The translations under genes were made by a program, and so were the position numbers. The notes under the pieces were generated by a model. That model did not search any database and was not told where the DNA came from. It was given only the letters and a program-made list of their open reading frames with translations. A stretch of 41,446 nt of DNA from an uncultured Pelagibacteraceae bacterium (GTDB lineage Bacteria > Pseudomonadota > Alphaproteobacteria > Pelagibacterales > Pelagibacteraceae): positions 1-41,446 of the forward strand of contig CACJIB010000010.1 of NCBI GenBank assembly GCA_902593405.1, read 5' to 3'. Positions 25,371 through 33,493 of this stretch are shown here, piece by piece (the stretch's first letter is position 1; every line of letters starts with the position of its first letter).

Positions 25371-26170
25371 GAATTTTATTTTTAGGAGATGTTGTTGGAA
25401 TTTCTGGATGTTCTAAATTAACAAGCAATTTATTAAATGAAATTGATAAAAAGAAAATCGATTTTGTAATTGTAAACGGTGAAAATGCTGCAGCTCAAGG
25501 TGTAGGGTTAACTAAAGAAATATGTAAGGATTTTTTTAATTGTGGAGTTGATGTTATTACAACTGGCAATCATGTTTGGGATCAAAAAGAAATAATGGAA
25601 TTTATTGATAAAGAGGAAAGATTATTAAGACCTAAAAATTTATTTGAACCTGCACCAGGAAAAGGTTTTCAGATTTATAAAACAAAGAATGATATTAAAA
25701 TTGGAGTTCTTAATTTGATGGGTAATATTTTTATGAAAAAGTGTGAAGATGTTTTTGAAGCTTCTCAAAAATTTTTAAAAGAAAATGAAATGAAAAAAGA
25801 TTTTGATTTACTTGTAGTTGATTTCCATGGTGAAATTACCAGCGAAAAAAATGCCATAGGACATCTATTTGATGGAAAGGCAACTCTCGTTGTTGGAACT
25901 CATACTCATATTCCAACAAATGATGCCAGAATACTAAATAATGGTACTGGATATCAAACCGATGCAGGTATGTGTGGTGATTATGATTCAGTGATTGGAA
26001 TGAATATAGAAAATTCTTTAAATAGATTTTTAAAAAAGAATTCAGTGAAACACTTTCCTGCTACTGGAGATGCTACTTTGTGTGGAGTTATAGTAGATTG
26101 TGATATAAAAACAGGTTTAGCAACAGACATCAAAAGCTATGTATACGGAAATCAACTAAAAAATATTTAA
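25367..26170 (+). CDS. ymdB: YmdB-family metallophosphoesterase
   Basis: 267 residues of the TIGR00282 family. Metal-binding motifs: ILFLGDVVG (Asp8), VNGENAAAQGVGL, TTGNHVWDQKE, VVDFHGEITSEKNAIG and VVGTHTHIPTND. In Bacillus the homologue hydrolyses cyclic nucleotides and controls biofilm versus motility; in alphaproteobacteria the role is undefined. The gene lies between the folate cyclo-ligase and yebC, 5 nt before the latter. Confidence 0.92.
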   Translation: MRILFLGDVVGISGCSKLTSNLLNEIDKKKIDFVIVNGENAAAQGVGLTKEICKDFFNCGVDVITTGNHVWDQKEIMEFIDKEERLLRPKNLFEPAPGKGFQIYKTKNDIKIGVLNLMGNIFMKKCEDVFEASQKFLKENEMKKDFDLLVVDFHGEITSEKNAIGHLFDGKATLVVGTHTHIPTNDARILNNGTGYQTDAGMCGDYDSVIGMNIENSLNRFLKKNSVKHFPATGDATLCGVIVDCDIKTGLATDIKSYVYGNQLKNI

Positions 26171-26175
26171 AGATA

Positions 26176-26901
26176 ATGGCAGGACATTCACATTGGGCAG
26201 GAATTAAACATAAAAAAGGTAAAGCTGATAAGCAAAGATCAAAGATATTTTCAAAATTATCTAAAGAGATAACCGTTGCAGCAAAACTTGGTGACAATGA
26301 TCCAGCAATGAACCCTAGACTAAGATCTGCAGTACAGGCTGCTAGATCTGCAAATATGCCTAAAGATAATATTGAAAGAGCAATAGATAAATCTTCTGCA
26401 GCTACAGGAGCAAATTTTGAAAATTTAAGATACGAAGGGTTTGGACCAGAAAAGATTGCTGTTATAGTTGAAACTTTAACAGACAACAAAAATAGGACCG
26501 CATCAAATATTAGAACTATTTTTCAAAAAAGTGGTGGGAGCTTAGGAACTCAAGGTTCAGCATCTCATAATTTTCAACAATTGGGTATAATCAAAATTGA
26601 TAAAAAAGAGATATCTGATGAAAAAATTTTAGATTTAGCGATCGAGTCCGGAGCTGATGAATGTTTTTCTTATGAGGATTATCATGAGGTCCAGTGTCAA
26701 ATGAGCGAAATATATAATGTAAAAAAAAATCTTGAGAAAATTATTGCGAATTTTATTTCTACAGAAATCGAATGGGTCCCATTAAATAGTGTTGAGGTAA
26801 ATAAAGAAAATAAAGGTAATGTTGTTGATTTTTTAGAAACTCTTGAGGAAGATGACGATGTTCAGAACGTTTATTCAAATGTTAGTTTAGGTGGTATTTA
26901 A
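26176..26901 (+). CDS. yebC: YebC/PmpR family protein
   Basis: 241 residues. Begins AGHSHWAGIKHKKGKADKQRSKIFSKLSKEI with the typical three-domain layout: MPKDNIERAIDK, then YEGFGPEKIAVIVETLTDNKNRTASNIR and FQKSGGSLGTQGSASH. Family members are described as DNA-binding regulators, and more recently as translation factors that relieve ribosome stalling. The stop codon overlaps the start of the RuvC-like gene by 1 nt, keeping the classical yebC-ruvC linkage. Confidence 0.96.
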   Translation: MAGHSHWAGIKHKKGKADKQRSKIFSKLSKEITVAAKLGDNDPAMNPRLRSAVQAARSANMPKDNIERAIDKSSAATGANFENLRYEGFGPEKIAVIVETLTDNKNRTASNIRTIFQKSGGSLGTQGSASHNFQQLGIIKIDKKEISDEKILDLAIESGADECFSYEDYHEVQCQMSEIYNVKKNLEKIIANFISTEIEWVPLNSVEVNKENKGNVVDFLETLEEDDDVQNVYSNVSLGGI

Positions 26902-27395
26902 TGATGATTATTGGAATTGATCCAGGCATCTCAGGTTCAATCTGTTTTTTTCAAGATGGTATAATAAAAGACGTAATCGAAATGCCAACCATGACAGATG
27001 GCAAGAAGAATAAAAGACAAGTAAATGGTGCCCAAATATTTACTGAAATTAGTGAAAGGATAAACAAATTTGATAAAAAAAACATCAAAGTTGTAATTGA
27101 ACAAGTTTCTGCAATGCCTGGACAGGGCGTTACTAGTATGTTTAATTTTGGTCAATCTTTTGGTATTTTAAAAGGAATATGCAGCGCAATGCATTTATCT
27201 GTTTATTATGTTAGGCCTGCTAAATGGAAAAAATATTTTAACCTTATTAATTCAGAAAAAGATGCAAGCAGAACAAGAGCTATTGAAATTTTTCCATATT
27301 TTTCATCACAATTGTCAAAAAAAAAAGATAACAACAAGGCAGATGCTATCCTAATAGCTAGTTTTTTCTACGAAACTTATCAAAAAGAGGAATAA
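26901..27395 (+). CDS. RuvC-like Holliday-junction resolvase, atypical branch
   Basis: 164 residues of RNase H fold. The acidic active-site set can be placed: Asp7 in IIGIDPGISG, Glu67 in VVIEQVS, then Asp143 and Asp148 in KKDNNKADAILIA. In canonical RuvC (E. coli D7, E66, D138, D141) the last two are three apart, not five. The middle reads AMPGQGVTSMFNFGQSFGILKG, and RPAKWKKYF plus EKDASRTRAIEIFP follow. Those blocks resemble phage and rickettsial-type RuvC-like nucleases. It occupies the ruvC slot after yebC, but ruvA, ruvB and ybgC do not follow; tolQ does. It probably resolves branched DNA, and whether it works with RuvAB is unknown. Confidence 0.78.
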   Translation: MMIIGIDPGISGSICFFQDGIIKDVIEMPTMTDGKKNKRQVNGAQIFTEISERINKFDKKNIKVVIEQVSAMPGQGVTSMFNFGQSFGILKGICSAMHLSVYYVRPAKWKKYFNLINSEKDASRTRAIEIFPYFSSQLSKKKDNNKADAILIASFFYETYQKEE

Positions 27396-27448
27396 TCAAT
27401 TTAAATTAAAAGACAAAATCATGACACATTTACGTGTGATGAGTAAGT

Positions 27449-28123
27449 ATGGAAGCAGATATAGCAGCAAAAGCAGTTGAATTAGGAACAAATACTGATT
27501 TTTCATTATTCAGTTTATTTTTTAGAGCAGACATAATTGTTAAGTCTGTAATGATTATATTAATATTGTGCTCAATATATTCTTGGGCTGTAATTATAGA
27601 AAAGTTTCGTTTATTTAAAAAAATAACTAAATCTTCAGAAGAATTTGAGGAAAAATTTTGGAATTCTAAATCTGCCGAAACTTTTTACAATAGTTTACCT
27701 AGTAAAATTGAGGATCCAATGTCACTTGTGTTTCAAGATGCAATGGAAGGATTACTTAAAAAAAAAACAAGAACTAACATTGGTGAAAGAATGAGCGCTT
27801 CTCTAGAAGCTGGAATAGAAAAACAAATGACAAAAATTGAAAAAGGTTTTACTTTTTTGGCAACAGTAGGTTCAACAGCACCATTTATTGGATTGTTTGG
27901 AACTGTTTGGGGAATCATGAATTCTTTTCAATCTATAGCTATTTCAAGAAACACAAGTCTTGCCATAGTTGCGCCGGGGATAGCCGAAGCTTTATTTGCA
28001 ACCGCACTTGGTCTGTTGGCTGCAATACCAGCAGTAGTTGCATACAACAAATTTAATAATGATTCTAAAAAATATTCCGAAAAATTACAAAACTTCTCTA
28101 AAAGATTTTTAACTATAATCTAA
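27449..28123 (+). CDS. tolQ: Tol-Pal system proton-channel subunit TolQ
   Basis: 224 residues with three membrane spans: residues about 28-50, and two in the C-terminal half beginning at TFLATVGSTAPFIGLFGTVWGIMNSF and GIAEALFATALGLLAAIPAVVAYN. These last two line the proton path in TolQ/ExbB/MotA proteins. With TolR it energises TolA from the proton gradient, pulling the outer membrane inward at division. tolR follows after 3 nt. A weak Shine-Dalgarno-like GAGTAAG precedes the ATG. Confidence 0.95.
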   Translation: MEADIAAKAVELGTNTDFSLFSLFFRADIIVKSVMIILILCSIYSWAVIIEKFRLFKKITKSSEEFEEKFWNSKSAETFYNSLPSKIEDPMSLVFQDAMEGLLKKKTRTNIGERMSASLEAGIEKQMTKIEKGFTFLATVGSTAPFIGLFGTVWGIMNSFQSIAISRNTSLAIVAPGIAEALFATALGLLAAIPAVVAYNKFNNDSKKYSEKLQNFSKRFLTII

Positions 28124-28126
28124 AAA

Positions 28127-28543
28127 ATGGCTTTCAAATTAAATCGCTCATCAAAAGAACCTATGAGTGAAATAAATGTTACCCCATTCGTTGATGTTAT
28201 GTTGGTATTATTAATTATATTTATGGTAACAGCACCATTGTTAACGGTAGGTGTTCAAGTTGATTTACCAGAAAGTTCGGCAGACTCTTTACCTGAAGAA
28301 ACAGAACCTTTAACACTTTCAATTAACGCAAAAGGTGAAATTTTTATTCAAGAAGCAAAAGTTGAATACGATAATATTATTGCAAAAGTTTTAGCGGTTT
28401 CAAAAAATAGAACTGATACCAGAATTTATGTTAGAGGTGATAAAACTATAAATTACGGGAGAGTTTTAGAAATAATGGGATTACTATCAGGATCTGGTTT
28501 TACTAAAGTAGCATTGATTTCAGAACCGTATAAACAAAGGTAA
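28127..28543 (+). CDS. tolR: Tol-Pal system protein TolR
   Basis: 138 residues. EINVTPFVDVMLVLLIIFMVTAP (about 15-37) is the single span, with the conserved functional Asp of PFVDVMLVLL. The periplasmic domain ends at KVALISEP. It belongs to the ExbD/TolR family and couples proton flow through TolQ to TolA movement. It lies between tolQ and tolA with gaps of 3 and 5 nt. Confidence 0.95.
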   Translation: MAFKLNRSSKEPMSEINVTPFVDVMLVLLIIFMVTAPLLTVGVQVDLPESSADSLPEETEPLTLSINAKGEIFIQEAKVEYDNIIAKVLAVSKNRTDTRIYVRGDKTINYGRVLEIMGLLSGSGFTKVALISEPYKQR

Positions 28544-28548
28544 TTAAA

Positions 28549-29412
28549 GTGAATAGAAGTTTAATTATTTCTTCTGTTTTACATGCTTTGTTAATTTTTA
28601 TTACAGCTATGAGTTTACCTTTTTTAGCAAAGAAACCGTTTGCTATTCCTCCAATTGTATCAGTTGAGTTAATTCAAATAGCAGAAAAAACTAATATTCC
28701 ATTTGCACCTAAAGCTAAAAAGATAATTGAAAAAGTTAAAGAGAAAGAAAAAAAACTTGTTTCAGAACAAGCTCCACCAAAAAAGGTAGAAAAAACGAAA
28801 ACAAAAACTGTTTTGGCTCCTGATCAAAATAATAAAAAAATAGAGAACGAAACACCTGAAGCAATTCCGCTTCCAGATAAAACTTTAAAAAAAGTTGAGA
28901 CAAAAGAGGAAAAAAAACAAAATCCTGAAAAAGTAGATGATGAAGTTAAACAGGTATCAGAATTTGAAAAAAAAGATCTGTTTGATCCAAATAATATTGC
29001 TGCTTTAATTGATAAATCAAAAGAAGAGAGTGCAGAAGTTTTAAAAACAAATGATGACATTACTCAAGATCAAGAAAGAAATGTAGAAAATACAGGTCTT
29101 ACACTAAGCGAAGAGGATGCTCTTAAAGCACAAATATTTGGATGTTGGAGTATTCCATTAGGATTACCATATAATGAAAATCTTTTAGTAAGAATAAAGT
29201 TAAAATTAAAACCTGATGGAACAGTATCAAAAACAGAAATTTTGGACCATGCAAGAATGAATAAACCAGGCCAAGGATTTTATAAGGTATTAGCAGAAAG
29301 TGCTTTGAGAGCTGTTAAGTTATGCCAACCATTAAGAGTTCCAACGACTGGTTATGAAAGATGGAAAGAATTACAATTAAATTTTGATGCAAGAGAGATG
29401 TTAGAAGGGTAG
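28549..29412 (+). CDS. tolA: Tol-Pal system protein TolA
   Basis: 287 residues from a GTG start. There is one N-terminal span (SLIISSVLHALLIFITAMSL), whose Ser-His face contacts TolQR. A long Lys/Glu/Pro-rich linker follows (about 50-170), and a C-terminal globular domain begins near LKAQIFGCWSIPLGLP, with VRIKLKLKPDGTVSKTEIL as the TonB-like fold. TolA spans the periplasm and binds Pal/TolB. It is shorter than E. coli TolA (421). No long Ala-rich repeat is present. Confidence 0.92.
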   Translation: MNRSLIISSVLHALLIFITAMSLPFLAKKPFAIPPIVSVELIQIAEKTNIPFAPKAKKIIEKVKEKEKKLVSEQAPPKKVEKTKTKTVLAPDQNNKKIENETPEAIPLPDKTLKKVETKEEKKQNPEKVDDEVKQVSEFEKKDLFDPNNIAALIDKSKEESAEVLKTNDDITQDQERNVENTGLTLSEEDALKAQIFGCWSIPLGLPYNENLLVRIKLKLKPDGTVSKTEILDHARMNKPGQGFYKVLAESALRAVKLCQPLRVPTTGYERWKELQLNFDAREMLEG

Positions 29413-29421
29413 TATAATTAA

Positions 29422-30762
29422 ATGACAAAAAAAATTTTAACTTTATTATTTATATTAATACCTATAAATGTAAATGCTTTAATCGAAGTAGATATAACTC
29501 GAGGAAATTTAAATCCACTTCCATTAGCAGTCTCCCCCTTATCAATTGATGAAGAGTCTAGAAAAGGTTTTGAAAAAATACTTAAAAAAGAAAATATTGG
29601 TTATGAAATATCAAATATTGTTGAAAACAATTTGAGGATCTCAGGATTATTTAACCCACTTGATAAAAAAGCTTTTTTACAAGCTCCTGATATTGCAAAT
29701 TTAAAACCAAGATTTGAAGATTGGAATTTAATCAAAGCTCAAGCACTTATTACTGGTAAAGTAAATTATATTGACGATAAATTAAGAGTTGAGTTTAGAT
29801 TATGGGATGTTTTAGCTGCCAAAGAAATGATGGCTTTAGCTTTTACTACAGTCCCTAATAATTGGAGAAGAGTAGGGCATATTATTTCTGATAAAATTTA
29901 CGAAAGGCTGACAGGAGAAAAAGGTTATTTTGATACAAGAATAATTTATGTCTCAGAAGAAGGACCAAAAACACAAAGAATAAAAAAATTAGCAATTATG
30001 GATCAAGACGGAGCTAATAATAAATTTTTGACATTAGGTAATGAGTTAGTTTTAACACCACGATTTAATCCAGCAAGTCAAATGGTAACCTATTTGTCTT
30101 ACTTTAAAAATATGCCAAGGGTTTATTTATTAGATATAGAAACTGGTACTCAAGAGGTAGTTGGAGATTTTCCTGGAATGACATTTGCACCACGTTTTTC
30201 ACCTGATGGTAAAAAAATAATTATGAGTTTAGCTAAAGACGGAAAATCAGATATTTACACTATGGACTTAGAAAATAGAATTGTTGAAAAAATTACTAAT
30301 CATCCATCAATAGACACTTCCCCATCTTATTCTCCTGATGGAAAATATATTACATTTAATTCTGATAGAAGTGGTTATCAGCAAATTTATGTAATGAAGA
30401 ATGATGGAAGTGATGTAAAAAGAATTTCTTTTGGTAACGGTTTATATGGAACACCTGTATGGTCTCCTAGAGGAGATTTAATTGCATTCACAAAATTACA
30501 TAAAGGAAAATTTTATATAGGTGTCATGAGGACTGATGGTAGTGGTGAAAGATTGTTAACTGAAAATTATTATCAAGAGGCGCCATCTTGGTCTCCAAAT
30601 GGAAGGGTATTAATATTTTATAGAGAGACAAAAACTAACTCCAAAGGAGAAGGTTTTTCAGCAAAATTATGGTCTATAGATTTAACAGGTTACAACGAAC
30701 GTCAAATAAAGACACCAACAGATGCTTCTGACCCATCATGGTCATCTTTATTAAGTAATTAA
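29422..30762 (+). CDS. tolB: Tol-Pal system protein TolB
   Basis: 446 residues with a signal peptide ([19 protein letters not shown]). The N-terminal domain contains [21 protein letters not shown] six-bladed beta-propeller follows, with repeats such as [35 protein letters not shown] and [16 protein letters not shown]. This periplasmic protein binds Pal and, through its N-terminus, TolA. It is 9 nt downstream of tolA; a 97-bp gap leads to pal, in which I see no convincing terminator or promoter. Confidence 0.96.
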   Translation: MTKKILTLLFILIPINVNALIEVDITRGNLNPLPLAVSPLSIDEESRKGFEKILKKENIGYEISNIVENNLRISGLFNPLDKKAFLQAPDIANLKPRFEDWNLIKAQALITGKVNYIDDKLRVEFRLWDVLAAKEMMALAFTTVPNNWRRVGHIISDKIYERLTGEKGYFDTRIIYVSEEGPKTQRIKKLAIMDQDGANNKFLTLGNELVLTPRFNPASQMVTYLSYFKNMPRVYLLDIETGTQEVVGDFPGMTFAPRFSPDGKKIIMSLAKDGKSDIYTMDLENRIVEKITNHPSIDTSPSYSPDGKYITFNSDRSGYQQIYVMKNDGSDVKRISFGNGLYGTPVWSPRGDLIAFTKLHKGKFYIGVMRTDGSGERLLTENYYQEAPSWSPNGRVLIFYRETKTNSKGEGFSAKLWSIDLTGYNERQIKTPTDASDPSWSSLLSN

Positions 30763-30846
30763 AGATTAATTTTTGTAAATTTCTTGATTTTTAGACTTGA
30801 AACCTTTATTTAGTTGTGAAAAAGTTAAGAAATTGAAATTAGCAGC

Positions 30847-30852
30847 AAGGAG
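30847..30852 (+). promoter_or_regulatory. Shine-Dalgarno AAGGAG of pal
   Basis: AAGGAG lies 7 nt before the ATG at 30860. It fixes the pal start there, rather than at the in-frame TTG at 30797 whose extension would block the lipoprotein signal peptide. Confidence 0.7.
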
Positions 30853-30859
30853 CAATTTA

Positions 30860-31351
30860 ATGAGATTAAACAAAATTTTTAAAAACACACTTTTAGTATT
30901 AGCAGCTTGCCTAGTGCTATCTGCATGTGCAACTAAAAAAGAAGTGGCAACTGACATTAAAGGTCAAATGCAAGGTGATGTTTACACAGGAACAGACACA
31001 GTTGAATATTTAGCTGACGGTGTTCCAGACAGAGTTTTCTTTGCAACAAATGAGTCGATATTAACGACTGCATCAAGAGAAACTTTAAGAGCCCAAGCAG
31101 CTTGGTTAAGAAAGAATCCAAACATAAATGTAGTTCTTGAAGGACATGCTGACGAAAGAGGAACAAGGGAATATAACTTGGCTCTTGGTGAAAGAAGAGC
31201 AAATGCAGCTAAAGACTATTTAATGACTTACGGAATATCTTCTGACAGAATTACGGTATTAAGTTATGGTAAGGAGAGACCAGTTGACTCTGGTTCAAAC
31301 CCATTAGCTTGGTCAAAAAACAGAAGATCAGTAACTGTTAAAGCAAATTAA
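30860..31351 (+). CDS. pal: Peptidoglycan-associated lipoprotein Pal
   Basis: 163 residues. Lipoprotein signal MRLNKIFKNTLLVLAACLVLSAC ends in an LSAC lipobox, so Cys is lipidated and the protein is anchored in the outer membrane. The OmpA-like domain contains RVFFATNES, NVVLEGHADERGTREYNLALGERRA and RPVDSG, with the Asp and Arg that bind diaminopimelate in peptidoglycan. It closes the core Tol-Pal set, and an intrinsic terminator follows 13 nt later. Confidence 0.96.
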   Translation: MRLNKIFKNTLLVLAACLVLSACATKKEVATDIKGQMQGDVYTGTDTVEYLADGVPDRVFFATNESILTTASRETLRAQAAWLRKNPNINVVLEGHADERGTREYNLALGERRANAAKDYLMTYGISSDRITVLSYGKERPVDSGSNPLAWSKNRRSVTVKAN

Positions 31352-31364
31352 TTATTTAAAATTT

Positions 31365-31404
31365 AAGACCCTAAATCCGTTAAAGGTTTTAGGGTCTTTT
31401 TTTT
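31365..31404 (+). terminator. Intrinsic terminator after pal
   Basis: The stem AAGACCCTAAATCC (31365-31378) pairs with GGTTTTAGGGTCTT (31385-31398) around a 6-nt loop with a single T-T mismatch, followed by a run of T. It is the clearest terminator in the window and separates the tolQRAB-pal transcript from cpoB. Confidence 0.88.
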
Positions 31405-31434
31405 GCCATTTTTATAATCATAAATCTAATTTAA

Positions 31435-32442
31435 ATGATGCTTGTATTTAAATTATTAATTTTAAAATTATTTTTAATCTTAAATCTATTTTTTATTAAT
31501 ATTTCTTTTGCAGATAATCATAATATCTATGAAACATTAGAAATAATAAAAAATGATCTTAAAACACTTGAAAGAGCAGTTTATTCTGGATCTATAGAAG
31601 TGAAAGCAAGTACTAGTGATAGTTCGGTTTCAAACTTGGACCAAAACTCAGAAGATGTTTTAACTAGACATTTATTAAAATTGTCAGAAGTTGAGGATCA
31701 GTTTAGAGAACTCACTAATAAATTTGAGGAAATAAATTTTAAGTTGGATAAATTATCTACCCGTGTTTCAAAAATTCAAGCAGATAACCAAATAAGATTT
31801 CAAGATATAGAGACAAACATTAGCTCTGGAAATATAAGTAGCGTAGAAAATCAATTAAGTTCAAAACCAAAGACTGATGAACAAAAAGTTTTACCTGGTA
31901 GTTCACAGCCTCAAGATTTAGGAACAATTTCATATAAAGATACAGAGACAAACGAAACTTCACAACAAATTCAATCTGTAGATACTACAGCTTCAATTGT
32001 AACAGAAACTTTTCAGTCTGAAGAAAAAATACTTCCTCAAGATTTAAATCCAGTGGAGCAATATGAATTTGCAACAAGTTTTTTAAAAGTTGGAGACTAC
32101 AGTACAGCGGAAAGAGCTTTTAGAGAATTTGTTCTATCAAATTCTGATCATGAATTAGCGGGTAGTGCACAATACTGGTATGCAGAAACATTCAGAATTA
32201 GACAATTATATACTGATGCAGCTTCTGCTTATTTAGAGGGTTACCAAAAATATCCCAAAGGAAAAAAAGCTCCAATTAATCTATTAAAACTTGGAGTATC
32301 AATGGTTCAGATTGGTGAAAAAGACCAAGGATGTAAAATGATAAATGGTGTAGAATTACAATATCCTAATGCAAATCAGTCTGTAATACAAAAAGCAAAA
32401 TATGAGTCCAAAAAATTTGAATGTATCAAACAAGACTCATAA
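31435..32442 (+). CDS. cpoB: Cell division coordinator CpoB (YbgF)
   Basis: 335 residues with a signal peptide ending near NISFADNH. The N-terminal part carries a coiled coil (EVEDQFRELTNKFEEINFKLDKL). A low-complexity Ser/Gln/Thr linker follows, then C-terminal TPR units beginning at NPVEQYEFATSFLKVGDYSTAERAFREF. CpoB is periplasmic, interacts with TolA and links Tol-Pal to septal peptidoglycan synthesis. Two consecutive ATG codons are possible starts. A TATAAT at 31413 is a possible -10, but no good -35 accompanies it. The 3' end overlaps tilS by 41 nt. Confidence 0.92.
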   Translation: MMLVFKLLILKLFLILNLFFINISFADNHNIYETLEIIKNDLKTLERAVYSGSIEVKASTSDSSVSNLDQNSEDVLTRHLLKLSEVEDQFRELTNKFEEINFKLDKLSTRVSKIQADNQIRFQDIETNISSGNISSVENQLSSKPKTDEQKVLPGSSQPQDLGTISYKDTETNETSQQIQSVDTTASIVTETFQSEEKILPQDLNPVEQYEFATSFLKVGDYSTAERAFREFVLSNSDHELAGSAQYWYAETFRIRQLYTDAASAYLEGYQKYPKGKKAPINLLKLGVSMVQIGEKDQGCKMINGVELQYPNANQSVIQKAKYESKKFECIKQDS

Positions 32443-33430
32443 GTTTTTATTAAATCAATTAAAAGACAAAAAAACTTCTAAAATTTATAAAAAATTTGAA
32501 AAAAATCTTAAATTAAACGAGGATTTTATAGTTGCTGTTTCTGGCGGACCAGACAGTCTAGCTTTATGTTTTTTATCAAAAATCTATTCGATTAAAAAAC
32601 ATCTAAAAGTGAAATATTTTCACGTTGATCATAAACTTAGAAATAATTCAACAAAAGAAGCAAAATTTGTAAAATTGCTCCTAAAAAAATTGTCTACTAA
32701 TCTTGAGATTTTAACCTGGGTTGGGAAAAAACCAAAAAGCAACATTCAATCTATTGCAAGAGATAAAAGATATGCACTGATGATAAACAAGGCAAAAAAA
32801 TTAAAAATAAATAATATTTTATTAGGTCATCATGAGGATGATTTAATAGAGAATTTTTTTATTAGAATATTAAGAGGCAGTGGTTTAAATGGTATGGTGT
32901 CATTTGATCAAAAAACTAATCTACAAAATATTAATTTGATTAGACCTCTATTAAAATTTTCTAAACAAAATTTAGAATATGTTACAAAAAAAGTTTTTAA
33001 AAATTACATTGATGATCCTTCGAATAAAAACGATGAATTTAAAAGAGTAAAAATTAGAAATTTAATAAAAAACTTGGAATTAGAGGGATTGGATAATGAT
33101 AAATTTAATCTAACTATTAAAAATTTAAAATTTGCAAACGAGTCAATTAAATACTTTGTAGAAAAAAATTTAAAAGACAATTCAACATTTTCAAATATTA
33201 ATAAGTTTGTTATTTTGAATAAAAATTTTTTTCTTCAGCCAGAAGAAGTGGTTTTTAGGTCTCTAACAGAAGTGTTAAAATCTGTTGGTAAAAAATACTA
33301 CCCAGTAAGAGGAAAAAAAATTGATAACTTAATTCATCAAATTAAAAATGATAACTCATTCTTGACCACTTTAGGAAACTGTCTAATAAAGAAGGTAAAT
33401 AGCTCAGTTATAGTATCAAAAGAGCGTTAA
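32402..33430 (+). CDS. tilS: tRNA(Ile)-lysidine synthase
   Basis: 342 residues. The PP-loop motif is VAVSGGPDS (47-52 for SGGPDS), with HVDHKLR, ILLGHHEDDLIENFFIRILRGSGLNGM and DPSNKN further on. TilS puts lysidine on C34 of the CAU-anticodon tRNA-Ile, letting it read AUA, an abundant codon in this AT-rich genome. It is shorter than E. coli TilS (432), mainly in the C-terminal region. The ATG start lies 41 nt inside cpoB; no other ATG, GTG or TTG before the PP-loop is available. Confidence 0.94.
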   Translation: MSPKNLNVSNKTHKFLLNQLKDKKTSKIYKKFEKNLKLNEDFIVAVSGGPDSLALCFLSKIYSIKKHLKVKYFHVDHKLRNNSTKEAKFVKLLLKKLSTNLEILTWVGKKPKSNIQSIARDKRYALMINKAKKLKINNILLGHHEDDLIENFFIRILRGSGLNGMVSFDQKTNLQNINLIRPLLKFSKQNLEYVTKKVFKNYIDDPSNKNDEFKRVKIRNLIKNLELEGLDNDKFNLTIKNLKFANESIKYFVEKNLKDNSTFSNINKFVILNKNFFLQPEEVVFRSLTEVLKSVGKKYYPVRGKKIDNLIHQIKNDNSFLTTLGNCLIKKVNSSVIVSKER

Positions 33431-33493
33431 AGTTGATGAAATAACTGATATTTTGTCACTTGTTAATTTAATAATAATTCTTATTTTAAACTT

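Noticed and set aside
27420..27445. Small ACAC/GTGT hairpin before tolQ as a regulatory element
   Set aside because: The four-base-pair stem is too short to be distinguished from chance.
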